The position numbers and the translations under genes are program-made. Below are positions 19,012 through 26,934 of a DNA stretch of 64,000 nucleotides, one piece after another (position 1 is the stretch's first letter; the number at the start of each line of letters is the position of its first letter). This stretch comes from Oceanimonas pelagia. Its GTDB lineage: Bacteria; Pseudomonadota; Gammaproteobacteria; Enterobacterales; Aeromonadaceae. The DNA is taken from the NCBI RefSeq assembly GCF_030849025.1, contig NZ_CP118224.1, positions 3,394,501 to 3,458,500 of the forward strand. The letters run 5' to 3'. Below the pieces are notes generated by a model that saw only the letters and a program-made list of their open reading frames with translations, did no database searches and was not told the DNA's origin.

Positions 19012-20010
19012 TTACTTCAGCTGCTCCAGTACGGCGTCGAAGTTCTCCTTGCCGCCGATGGTGTCGTAGAACTCGGGCCAGACCTTTTCCTTGGCCAGCT
19101 TGATCCACTGGTCTTCATCTTCCAGGGTCGATACTTCCATGCCGTTGTCGATCATGTTCTGTTTGGCCTTGTCCGCTTCCGAGATCTGGAAGATCAGGGC
19201 GTGCTGCTGGGCCTCCAGGCCGGCTCGGGTGAGAATGTTTTTCTCTTCGTCGCTGAGCTTGTCAAAGGTGCGCTTGCCGATCAGCAGGGGCTGCAGCGAG
19301 TACTGGTGGTGCACCTCGGTCACATAGTCCTGCACCTCGTAGAACTTCATGGTGTTGTTGACGATGTAGGGGTTGTCCTGGCCGTCCACCACCTGCTGCT
19401 GCAGGGCGGTAAAGGTTTCGGTCCAGGCCATGGCGATGGGGTTGGCGCCCCAGGCCTTCCAGGTGGCCAGCATGATGGGGTTTTGCGGCACCCGCACCTT
19501 CAGGCCCTGTACGTCCTGCAGGTTTTTCACCGGGCGCCTGGAGTTGGTCAGGTGGCGGAAGTTGGAGTAGGTCCAGCCCAGAATGTTGACGCCCACCTGC
19601 TTTTGCGCCAGCTGGTTCCAGTGATCCCCCAACTGGCCGGTGGTGATTTTCACCGCGTCCGAGGTGTTCTTGATCACGTAGGGCATGGTCAGAATGCCCA
19701 GCTCCTTGGAGAAGGGGGTGACGTTGCCGATGCCGACCAGGGCCATGTCGAGGGAGCCGAGGCGGGCGTTCTGCACCATTTCGGTCTCGGAGCCGATGGC
19801 GCCGTTGGGGTACAGGGTGATCTCGATATCGCCGTTGGAGTAATACTCCACCAGATCCTTGAAGCGGCTGGCGTAGGCGCCCTGATCCGAGTCGATGGGG
19901 TCACCCATGCCCAGGCGCATGGTCTTGGCGCTGGCCAGCATGGGCATGGCGGTGGCGGCGCAGGCCAGGGACAGGGTCAGGTACTTGGCGACTTGCTTCA
20001 TGGAGAACAT
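19012..20010 (-). CDS. TRAP transporter substrate-binding protein DctP-type
   Basis: Periplasmic solute receptor of 332 residues. The start at 20010 (MFSMKQVAKYL) is chosen because GAGGT lies 7 nt upstream, whereas the ATG 6 nt earlier abuts it. A signal peptide ends near ASAK. Family features: TMRLGMGDPID at the mature N-terminus, the carboxylate-binding Arg region GLKVRVPQNPI, and AMAWTETFTALQQQVVDGQDNP. The binding-site Arg suggests an acidic ligand; the operon points to a sulfonate. Fourth gene of the operon. Confidence 0.94.
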   Translation of the reverse strand: MFSMKQVAKYLTLSLACAATAMPMLASAKTMRLGMGDPIDSDQGAYASRFKDLVEYYSNGDIEITLYPNGAIGSETEMVQNARLGSLDMALVGIGNVTPFSKELGILTMPYVIKNTSDAVKITTGQLGDHWNQLAQKQVGVNILGWTYSNFRHLTNSRRPVKNLQDVQGLKVRVPQNPIMLATWKAWGANPIAMAWTETFTALQQQVVDGQDNPYIVNNTMKFYEVQDYVTEVHHQYSLQPLLIGKRTFDKLSDEEKNILTRAGLEAQQHALIFQISEADKAKQNMIDNGMEVSTLEDEDQWIKLAKEKVWPEFYDTIGGKENFDAVLEQLK

Positions 20011-20064
20011 ATTCATTACCTCACTGTAGGTTTCGGGTTTGACTTCCGTGCAAAGGGAACGTGT

Positions 20065-21285
20065 TCAGTTTGCGTGGGCGCCGGGGGCGGCGGACGAAAA
20101 CAGTTCGTCGCAGACCTCGGCAATAATGCGTGTGATCAGCCGGCAGTCGGCCTCGTCAAAGGTCAGCGGCAGGCGCATGTCGCACATGGTGGCCAGCACC
20201 CGCTCGGTGTGCGGCAAAGACGGTGGTTCACCCAGGTATTGCCAGCTGTCGAAGCGGCTGGTGTAGCCTTTCGGGTCCGCATCGCCAAACCATTTCAGCG
20301 GCACACCGCGGGCTTCGCAGCGTTCCAGAAAGCGGCGAATGTCGGCTTCGCGCTGATCCGGCAGAGAAAACTGAATCGAGCTGGCGACAAACTGCTCGGC
20401 GGCAGGACGCTCCGGCAGGCGAAGGCAGGGAATCTGCCTCAGGCCGGCTTCGGTCACCCGGTACAGGGCATTCCAGCGCCGGCACTGCTCGTCCAGGCCG
20501 GCCAGCTGGGGGCGCAGAATGGCGGCGCGCAGGTTGTCCATGCGACCGCTGTAGTTGGGCGTTTCAAAGCGAATGCGGGCAAAAACATCCCTGGGCGGTG
20601 CCGCCAGATGCCGCTCGTAGAGCATGTAGGAGCCGGAGTAGATGATGGCCCGGGCCATGACCTCGTCGTCGTCGGTGGTCAGAAAACCGCCTTCGCCGGA
20701 GTTCATGTGCTTGTAGGTCTGGGTGCTGAAACAGCCCACCCGGCCAAAGCTGCCGCTCTTTTTGCCGTTCCAGCTGGCGCCCATGGTGTGGGCGCAGTCT
20801 TCTATCACGATGACGCCGTGACGGTTGCAGATGGCCATCAGCCGGTCCATGTCGGCCAGGTGGCCGCGCATGTGGGACAGCAGCAGGTAGTGCACGTCTT
20901 CGGCGGCGGCCTTGTGTTCAAGGTCGTCCAGATCGATGGTGAAATCGTCGGTGGTTTCCACAAACACCGGCACGCCGCCGGCGTTGTGAATGGCGCCGGG
21001 CACCGGCGCCAGGGTAAAGGCATTGCACAATACCTTATCGCCCGGCTGCACGCCCACGGCGCGCATGGCCACGTGCAGGGCATAGCCGCCCGAGGCGCAG
21101 GCCAGGCAGTAGCGGCTGCCCTGATAGGCCGCGAATTCCTGCTCCAGCAGCTCGGTTTCCGTGGCCTCGCCGGCGGCGGCGTTGTAGCGGTGCAGGCGGC
21201 CGCTGCGCATCACGGCCACCGCGCGCTCGATGCCCGCTTCCGGAATGGGCTCCTGCTGGGTGAAAGACTTGTTGAAGGTGGTCAT
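20065..21285 (-). CDS. DegT/DnrJ/EryC1/StrS-family PLP aminotransferase
   Basis: 406-residue fold-type I aminotransferase of the sugar-aminotransferase family. ACASGGYALHVAMRAV provides the phosphate-binding loop, VIEDCAHTMGA the Asp that pairs with the PLP pyridine N, and STQTYKHMNSGEGG the Schiff-base Lys. GGGAG 5 nt before 21285 sets the start. Members usually aminate keto-sugars, but this one sits between a HisD-like dehydrogenase and TRAP genes in a cluster with a cysteate lyase. It may therefore transaminate a small sulfo-aldehyde or keto-acid. The substrate is unproven. Confidence 0.87.
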   Translation of the reverse strand: MTTFNKSFTQQEPIPEAGIERAVAVMRSGRLHRYNAAAGEATETELLEQEFAAYQGSRYCLACASGGYALHVAMRAVGVQPGDKVLCNAFTLAPVPGAIHNAGGVPVFVETTDDFTIDLDDLEHKAAAEDVHYLLLSHMRGHLADMDRLMAICNRHGVIVIEDCAHTMGASWNGKKSGSFGRVGCFSTQTYKHMNSGEGGFLTTDDDEVMARAIIYSGSYMLYERHLAAPPRDVFARIRFETPNYSGRMDNLRAAILRPQLAGLDEQCRRWNALYRVTEAGLRQIPCLRLPERPAAEQFVASSIQFSLPDQREADIRRFLERCEARGVPLKWFGDADPKGYTSRFDSWQYLGEPPSLPHTERVLATMCDMRLPLTFDEADCRLITRIIAEVCDELFSSAAPGAHAN

Positions 21286-21297
21286 AACTTCTCCCGG

Positions 21298-21319
21298 GGG
21301 CAGGTGCATGCACCTGCCC
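21298..21319. other. 22-bp perfect palindrome between the dehydrogenase and aminotransferase genes
   Basis: Perfect palindrome centred on GCATGC, with arms GGGCAGGTGC and GCACCTGCCC, filling the 41-nt gap between two operon genes. It could fold in the mRNA or bind a regulator. Confidence 0.7.
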
Positions 21320-21326
21320 GTCTGAC

Positions 21327-22640
21327 TCAGCAATAACGCTTCTGATCGTAAACGTGGAAATCCCACTCGGTCTCGGGGAAGTACTTGCGCAGGCGCCAGT
21401 CACAGGCGCGGGCGTGGCCTTCCATGCCTTCGGTGCGGGAGATGCGCGAGCCGGCGGCGCTGAACACCAGGTTGGCCTCTTCGCTCAGCTCCTGATAGGT
21501 CAGCACCTTCATGAACTTCTGCACGTTCAGGCCACCGCTGTAGCGGGCCGCCTTCTTGGTGGGCAGAATGTGGTTGGTGCCGGAGCACTTGTCGCCGTGA
21601 GATACCGTGCTGCCCTCGCCCAGGAACAGGGAGCCGTAGTTGTTGAGGTTGGCCTTCCACCATTCCAGATCGTCTGCCAGCACCTGCAGGTGCTCACAGG
21701 CCCACTCGTCGCTGATTTTGGCGACTTCTTCCCGGCTGTTGCCGAGGATGACCACACCGTGATCGCGCCAGGCCGCCTCGCACACTTCGGCATTGGGCAT
21801 GTCGGCAATCACCTTGGGCATGATCTCCAGCACCTTCTCACCCAGCTCGCGGCTGTCGGTAAACAGCCACACCGGGGAGTTGGGGCCGTGCTCGGCCTGG
21901 GACACCAGATCCACCGCTATGGTCATGGGATCGGCGTTTTTGTCGGCAATAATGGCCGACTCGGTCGGGCCGGCAAAGACATCGATGCCCACCTCGCCGA
22001 ACAGCATGCGTTTGGCTTCGGCCACGTAGGCATTGCCCGGCCCCACCAGAATGTCGGCGGGGCGGCCGGTAAACAGGCCATAGGCCATGGTGGCCACGGC
22101 GTGCACGCCGCCCATTTCCAGAATGACATCGGCGCCGGCCACGTGCATGGCATAGGCCACGGCCGGGTTGATGCTGTCGCCGCGGGGCGGTGAACAGGCC
22201 ACGATAAAGGGCACGCCGGCGGCCTTGGCGGTGGCCACGCTCATCAGCGCCGAGGCGGCGTGGGCGTAACGGCCACCGGGTACATAACAGCCGGCACACT
22301 GCACCGGCAGCACCTGCTGGCCCAGGCGTACGCCTTCTTCGGTTTCAATTTCAAAGGAGGTCAGGCTGTCGCGCTGGGCTTCGGCAAAGCGCTTGATCTG
22401 GCGGTGGGCAAAGTCGATGTCGTCCTTGACCTGCTGGGGCACCTGGTCGATCAGGGCCTGCTTTTTCTGCTCGGTCAGAACGAAATCGCCCTGCCAGTTA
22501 TCAAACTGTCTGGCGTATTCACGCACCGCGGTTTCACCGTTGTGGCGAATATTGGCCAGCATGTCCTTGACCACGCCCTGAATGCGCTCATCTTCCTGTG
22601 CGACTTCGCTTTCCGCCGCCGCTCTCTTGAGATATTCCAT
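21327..22640 (-). CDS. hpsN: Histidinol-dehydrogenase-family enzyme, sulfopropanediol dehydrogenase (HpsN)-like
   Basis: 437-residue zinc- and NAD-dependent alcohol dehydrogenase of the HisD fold. Visible motifs: GCYVPGGRYAHAASALM, VGPGNAYVAEAKRMLFG, DVFAGPTESAII, the zinc ligands in SQAEHGPNS, the catalytic Glu-His in CEHLQVL, SGTNHILPT, and a His in EGMEGHARACD. It is outside any his operon and beside TRAP and cuyA genes. The HisD family oxidises an (amino)alcohol to a carboxylate in two NAD-linked steps; HpsN does so with 2,3-dihydroxypropanesulfonate. Here cysteinolate to cysteate is an equally good fit. The exact substrate is inferred only. Confidence 0.8.
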   Translation of the reverse strand: MEYLKRAAAESEVAQEDERIQGVVKDMLANIRHNGETAVREYARQFDNWQGDFVLTEQKKQALIDQVPQQVKDDIDFAHRQIKRFAEAQRDSLTSFEIETEEGVRLGQQVLPVQCAGCYVPGGRYAHAASALMSVATAKAAGVPFIVACSPPRGDSINPAVAYAMHVAGADVILEMGGVHAVATMAYGLFTGRPADILVGPGNAYVAEAKRMLFGEVGIDVFAGPTESAIIADKNADPMTIAVDLVSQAEHGPNSPVWLFTDSRELGEKVLEIMPKVIADMPNAEVCEAAWRDHGVVILGNSREEVAKISDEWACEHLQVLADDLEWWKANLNNYGSLFLGEGSTVSHGDKCSGTNHILPTKKAARYSGGLNVQKFMKVLTYQELSEEANLVFSAAGSRISRTEGMEGHARACDWRLRKYFPETEWDFHVYDQKRYC

Positions 22641-22698
22641 GGTATGTCACCTGTTAATTAAAACGTGCCAACTGGCTGACAACTGCGTCCGTTGGGGT

Positions 22699-22721
22699 GA
22701 ACGGCCGGGCTGCGGCCGTTC
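22699..22721 (-). other. Intercistronic hairpin between cuyA and the HisD-like gene
   Basis: Stem GAACGGCCG / CGGCCGTTC with a 5-nt loop and no T-run, located just after the cuyA stop. Confidence 0.6.
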
Positions 22722-22728
22722 GGGTCAA

Positions 22729-23739
22729 TCAGTAGTACTTGGCAAAACCAAAGGCATCACGGTAGCCGAACAGCGCCTGTGCGCCGCCGGTGTGCAGGAA
22801 CACCACGTTTTCGCCTTTCTTGAAGTGGCCCTTGCGGATCAGGTCGATCAGACCGGCGCCGCCCTTGCCGGAGTAAACCGGGTCCAGCAGAATGCCTTCG
22901 TGGCGGGCAAACAGTTCGATGGCTTCCAGGGTGCTGGGAGCGGGAATGCCGTAGCCTTCACCCACGTAGTCGCAGTTGGCGACCACGTCTTCACGCTTGA
23001 CGGCGCCGGGGATGCCCAGCTTCTCGGCGGTGCGCTCGGCCAGACGGAACACGTTGGCTTCCTGCTGCTCGCGGGGAACCCGCACGCCGATGCCCAGCAC
23101 CGGAATGCGGCTGTTGCTGCCGGACAGGCCGGTCACCAGGCCGGCCTGGGTGCCGGCGGAGCCGGTGGCGTGCACCACGTGGTCAATGCGCAGACCGGCG
23201 TCGTTGGCCTGGCCCAGCAGTTCCAGGGCGCAGTTGACATAACCCAGGGCGCCGATTTCGTTGGAGCCGCCACCGGGCACGATATAGGGTTTCTTGCCGG
23301 CCGCTTTCAGCTCGCCGGCCAGCTCTTCCATGGCCGCGTTCATGTCGGTGCCGCCCGGATACTTGCGCAGCTGGCCGCCAAACAGCTGATCCAGCATGAC
23401 GTTGCCGTTGTAGTTGTAGTCAACGTCTTCGGAGCCGGTACGGTCCTCCAGCAGAATGTGGCACTCCATGCCCAGCCTGGTGGCGATGGCCACGGTCTGG
23501 CGGGCGTGGTTGGACTGGGTGGCGCCCTGAGTGATGATGGTATCGGCGCCCTGCTCCAGGGCATCGGCCATCAGGAATTCGAGTTTGCGGGTCTTGTTGC
23601 CGCCGCCGGCCAGACCGGTACAATCGTCACGCTTGATCCACAGGTTCGGACCATCCAGCAGCTTGGTCAGTTGATGCATCGGCTCCAGCGGAGTGGCCAG
23701 GTGAGCAAAGTGCAGACGGGGATAACGAGCTAGATGCAT
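22729..23739 (-). CDS. cuyA: L-cysteate sulfo-lyase / D-cysteine desulfhydrase family
   Basis: PLP fold-type II lyase (ACC deaminase / D-cysteine desulfhydrase group), 336 residues starting [24 protein letters not shown] lies 8 nt upstream. The PLP Lys is in [14 protein letters not shown], with [12 protein letters not shown] and [12 protein letters not shown] as further family motifs. CuyA cleaves L-cysteate to pyruvate, ammonia and sulfite; DcyD acts on D-cysteine. The [11 protein letters not shown] context and the adjacent TRAP and HpsN-like genes favour cysteate. It is the first gene of the seven-gene operon. No sulfite exporter or oxidase lies beside it. Confidence 0.82.
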   Translation of the reverse strand: MHLARYPRLHFAHLATPLEPMHQLTKLLDGPNLWIKRDDCTGLAGGGNKTRKLEFLMADALEQGADTIITQGATQSNHARQTVAIATRLGMECHILLEDRTGSEDVDYNYNGNVMLDQLFGGQLRKYPGGTDMNAAMEELAGELKAAGKKPYIVPGGGSNEIGALGYVNCALELLGQANDAGLRIDHVVHATGSAGTQAGLVTGLSGSNSRIPVLGIGVRVPREQQEANVFRLAERTAEKLGIPGAVKREDVVANCDYVGEGYGIPAPSTLEAIELFARHEGILLDPVYSGKGGAGLIDLIRKGHFKKGENVVFLHTGGAQALFGYRDAFGFAKYY

Positions 23740-23818
23740 TTTAACATTCCTCTTCGTTTTGAACATGCGCAATACATTTGGTTAACAACTTCATGGTGAA
23801 AGAATCACCGCTGCACGA

Positions 23819-23869
23819 CCAATGCTATATTGGCTTCGCCCCTGGTTACTTTTGGGCATAGGGCCAAAA
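23819..23869. promoter_or_regulatory. Two dyads in the cuyA/lysR divergent promoter region
   Basis: CCAAT-GCTAT-ATTGG (23819-23833) is a perfect 15-bp LysR-type dyad. TTTTGG...CCAAAA (23850-23869) is a second one. Both lie between the divergent cuyA and lysR starts, as expected for sites of the LysR regulator. Confidence 0.6.
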
Positions 23870-23893
23870 CGAGACTGTAAGGAATTGTTTTTA

Positions 23894-24832
23894 ATGGAAT
23901 TAAAGTGGTTGAAGGACTTTGTGGCCCTGAGTGAGCACGGCAGTTTCTCCAAGGCGGCCGAGGCCCGTTTTGTGACCCAGCCCGCATTTAGCCGGCGCAT
24001 TCGCTCTTTGGAAAACTGGCTGGGGGTGGCGCTGGTGGACCGGGACAAGCACCCCACCACCCTGACCGCCAGCGGTCAGGCGTTTGTGGAGGAAGCCAAG
24101 CGCATGATCAACGACACCTACCGGGTGCGCAAACGGCTGCAGGGCCAGGAAATTCAGAAAAGCCTGGTGTTTTTTGCCCAGCACTCGCCGGCGGTGTCGT
24201 TTTTCCCTCACTGGATCCGCACCCTGGAGCCGCTGGTGGGCAACACCCTGGTCAAGCTCAGCACCGGCAACCTGCACGATCTGACCGAGTCCTTTATGGC
24301 GGGCATGGGGGACTTTCTGCTGAGCTTCTCGTCCGCCGGCGACATGGGCCAGTTGTCGCGCAACGACACCACCTGCATTCAGGTGGGCACCGACCGGCTG
24401 GTGCCGGTGTCGGCGCTGACGCCGGAAGGCACGCCGGTGTTTTCGGTCAACGGCAGGACCCCGCTCAAGCTGCTGGCCTATCCCGACGATTCCTATCTGG
24501 GCGGGCTGGTGAAGGAATTTTGCCTGAACAAGCTGCCGCCGGACTTTCAGTACAGCATAGTGTGTGAAAACGCCCTGGCGGAAGGGCTCAAGGCCATGGC
24601 GCTGCAGGGCTACGGCGTGGCCTGGCTGCCTTACGGGCTGATCCAGAACGAGCTGGCCCAGGGCCAGCTCGTGGTGTTGCAGGACGGCTTTCACACCGTG
24701 GATCTGCGCATTCTGCTGTATCGGTTCCGGCATACGGTCAAGCCGGAAGTGGATATCTTCTGGCGCTACCTGCTTGAGCTGTACAACCTCAGTTATGCCG
24801 AGCAGTTTCCCGGGATGCGGCCAGTGTCCTGA
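23894..24832 (+). CDS. LysR-family regulator of the sulfonate-type operon
   Basis: 312-residue LysR regulator. The N-terminal winged HTH runs MELKWLKDFVALSEHGSFSK, then FVTQPAFSRRIRSLENWLGVALVDR; a two-lobed effector domain covers about 90-300. The start at 23894 is the canonical LysR start; the open frame upstream of it lies over the promoter. It is divergent from cuyA with 154 nt between and convergent with the AsmA-like gene (7-nt gap). The position implies control of the operon by its substrate or product. CuyR is a possible name but is not shown. Confidence 0.92.
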   Translation: MELKWLKDFVALSEHGSFSKAAEARFVTQPAFSRRIRSLENWLGVALVDRDKHPTTLTASGQAFVEEAKRMINDTYRVRKRLQGQEIQKSLVFFAQHSPAVSFFPHWIRTLEPLVGNTLVKLSTGNLHDLTESFMAGMGDFLLSFSSAGDMGQLSRNDTTCIQVGTDRLVPVSALTPEGTPVFSVNGRTPLKLLAYPDDSYLGGLVKEFCLNKLPPDFQYSIVCENALAEGLKAMALQGYGVAWLPYGLIQNELAQGQLVVLQDGFHTVDLRILLYRFRHTVKPEVDIFWRYLLELYNLSYAEQFPGMRPVS

Positions 24833-24839
24833 CCCTTGC

Positions 24840-26870
24840 TCAGGGGGCGGGCAGCGCCCGCACCGCCTCGACAAGGTTGCCGGGCAGACCGGCGGCGGGG
24901 TAGGGCACCGGCCCCGAGTACCAGGGCCGGCAGGGCCGGGGCAGCGCCGGCTGGTGCAGCCGCAGCCGGGGGGCGTGCCAGTCGCCCGCCAGCCGGATGG
25001 CCAGCTCCCGGCAGCCGGCGTCGTTGATGGCGCCCAGGTCGAGATCCAGGCTGCCGCTCAGGTTCACCTCACCCCGCAGGGCCAGCAGGTGGCGCACGCT
25101 TTGCACGGCACTGCCGTTGAGGCGCCAGCGGCCGTCACGCACCGGGCCGTGCAGATCCAGCCGGTACAGAAAGCCGTCGTTCTGTCGCATGTCGAGCGCC
25201 GCCAGAGCCGCATCCACCTGTTTGGGCGTGGCGTAGTCTTCGCCCAGACGGTTGCGCAGCCAGGCATCCAGCCCCAGCTGTTCCACAAAGATGTCCCGCC
25301 CGTCCAGGGTCAGTTCTCCCTGCCAGCTGGCGGGAGTTCCGGGTTCGCCGGTGAGGCTGGCCCGGATATCGATATCGCCGGCAAAACCCTGGCCGGCCCG
25401 CAGCCAGTTGCTGAGATGGCGCAGCTGCCAGTTTTGGCCGGTCAGCTCAAGGTGGGCTGTATGGGGAGCATACGACGCCATGCTGCCGCTGAGAGTCAGG
25501 TGGCCGTCGAGCCAGTCAGCGGTCAGGGTGTCGAGCAGCCATTGTTCGTCGGTGAGGCGGGCGCTGAACGCGGCCTGGCGCGCGATCAGGCTGTTCCAGG
25601 CCAGATCGCCGATGCTGCCTTCCAGCCGGGCCTGTTCGCTCAGGGGGCGCCACAGCCCCGCCGACCAGGCCAGATCGGTGATGAACAGGTTGCCGTCCAG
25701 CAACGACAGCGGCAGTGTGTCGTCCAGCGACAGCAGCTCGGTGCGGCTCAGGTTGAGTTTGTGAATGCGTACCTCGGGCAGGGACCAGGTGATGTCGGGT
25801 TGCCACACCAGCTTGTTGCCGGCCAGTTGCAGTTCGTCGATATCGAGCCGTCCCTGGCCGGGATACCAGCCCAGTTCGGCCTCGATGCTGCCTTCCCAGG
25901 CCTGGCCGTTCAGGCGCATACCCTGACGCTCACCATCTCCCAGCCAGTGCAGCCGGTGCTGGTCCAGGCGCAGCCAGTCGAGGGTGGCCTCGTCCGCCTG
26001 CCAGTTGCCCCGCCCTTCGGGCAGGCTGCGGCCGTTCCATTCCAGATCCCGCAGTTCGCCGCGCATGCCGTTGACGGTGAGCCGCGGCGTGGTCAGGCTG
26101 ACGTCGTCGAGTGCGGCCCGGTTCAGCAGCAGCCGCCAGCCGTCGGGCAGGGCGGGGGACTCACCAAGCTGCAGCCTGACCTGACTGAATTGCGGGCGTT
26201 CCAGCCGCAGCTCGCGCTGGCGGGGGTCCAGTACCAGCCGGCCGCTGACCAGACCGCCGAACAACCGGCCGCGCACATCGTCCAGCTCCAGCCGGCCCTG
26301 ACGCAGCTGGCCGCCGGCATCCAGTTGTGCCAGCTCCAGCGCCGGGTGGGACAACTGGCGCAGGCGGACGCTGAGGCGGGCATCCGCCTCCCATTGCCAC
26401 TGGCCCTGCCGCCTGGGCTGCCAGTCCCGGAGCCTGAGCTCGATGCCGCCGGCCTCCCAGCCCTGGCCGGCCAGGGCGAGATTTTTGGTATTGAGTTCTT
26501 GAATGTGAATGTCGGCCAGGCTGGCGGGCAGGGCGGGTGCCTGGGCCCGCTCCAGGTTGAGCCTGCCGTCTATGATGTCGAGAATGGCGACCTCGGTGCG
26601 GCCGGCCAGGGGGGCGAGCTGCTCCAGCTCCAGGTAGATCTGGCGGGCGCTGAACCAGTCGCCCAGGCGCACGTCTTCCGCCAGCAGCTTGTAGGGCGAC
26701 AGCGGGTTGAATTCCAGCCGGCCCACGCTTAGCCCCAACTCGGTGTTTTCGTTCAGCCAGGTGAGCACCGGTTTTTTCAGCTGGTTGACGTCCAGCACGT
26801 TCAGCAGCAACCAGCCGCCGAGCAACAGCACCAGCAGCCCCGTCAAACCTCTTCTGGCCAGCTTTTTCAT
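24840..26870 (-). CDS. AsmA-family envelope protein
   Basis: 676-residue protein with a single N-terminal membrane helix (GLTGLLVLLLGGWLLLNV) and a long periplasmic beta-rich region, as in AsmA/TamB-like bridge proteins that handle phospholipid transport between membranes. N-terminal NQLKKPVLTWLNENTELGLSVGRLEFN is the AsmA start pattern. The C-terminal part has the AsmA-like repeated L-x-G-x-L strands (SGSLDLDLGAIND). It is 64 nt downstream of recG on the same strand. Its exact role among AsmA paralogues is unclear. Confidence 0.85.
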   Translation of the reverse strand: MKKLARRGLTGLLVLLLGGWLLLNVLDVNQLKKPVLTWLNENTELGLSVGRLEFNPLSPYKLLAEDVRLGDWFSARQIYLELEQLAPLAGRTEVAILDIIDGRLNLERAQAPALPASLADIHIQELNTKNLALAGQGWEAGGIELRLRDWQPRRQGQWQWEADARLSVRLRQLSHPALELAQLDAGGQLRQGRLELDDVRGRLFGGLVSGRLVLDPRQRELRLERPQFSQVRLQLGESPALPDGWRLLLNRAALDDVSLTTPRLTVNGMRGELRDLEWNGRSLPEGRGNWQADEATLDWLRLDQHRLHWLGDGERQGMRLNGQAWEGSIEAELGWYPGQGRLDIDELQLAGNKLVWQPDITWSLPEVRIHKLNLSRTELLSLDDTLPLSLLDGNLFITDLAWSAGLWRPLSEQARLEGSIGDLAWNSLIARQAAFSARLTDEQWLLDTLTADWLDGHLTLSGSMASYAPHTAHLELTGQNWQLRHLSNWLRAGQGFAGDIDIRASLTGEPGTPASWQGELTLDGRDIFVEQLGLDAWLRNRLGEDYATPKQVDAALAALDMRQNDGFLYRLDLHGPVRDGRWRLNGSAVQSVRHLLALRGEVNLSGSLDLDLGAINDAGCRELAIRLAGDWHAPRLRLHQPALPRPCRPWYSGPVPYPAAGLPGNLVEAVRALPAP

Positions 26871-26934
26871 CAGATTATCCCTTTAAAATCCGCTGCTTGT
26901 ATCATACCCGTGCAGGGCTGCACCGGAAACAGCT

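Noticed and set aside
18880-21336. 818-codon open frame on the plus strand opposite dctP and the DegT gene
   Set aside because: Antisense to well-supported genes; no domain, no ribosome-binding site.
21327-22640. Biosynthetic histidinol dehydrogenase (hisD)
   Set aside because: The fold is HisD, but there is no his operon gene nearby and the neighbours are TRAP, DegT, CuyA and racemase genes; HpsN-like is the better reading.
24774-26732. 652-codon open frame opposite the AsmA-like gene
   Set aside because: Gln/Ala/Pro-rich shadow; the minus-strand frame has a membrane anchor and the AsmA pattern.
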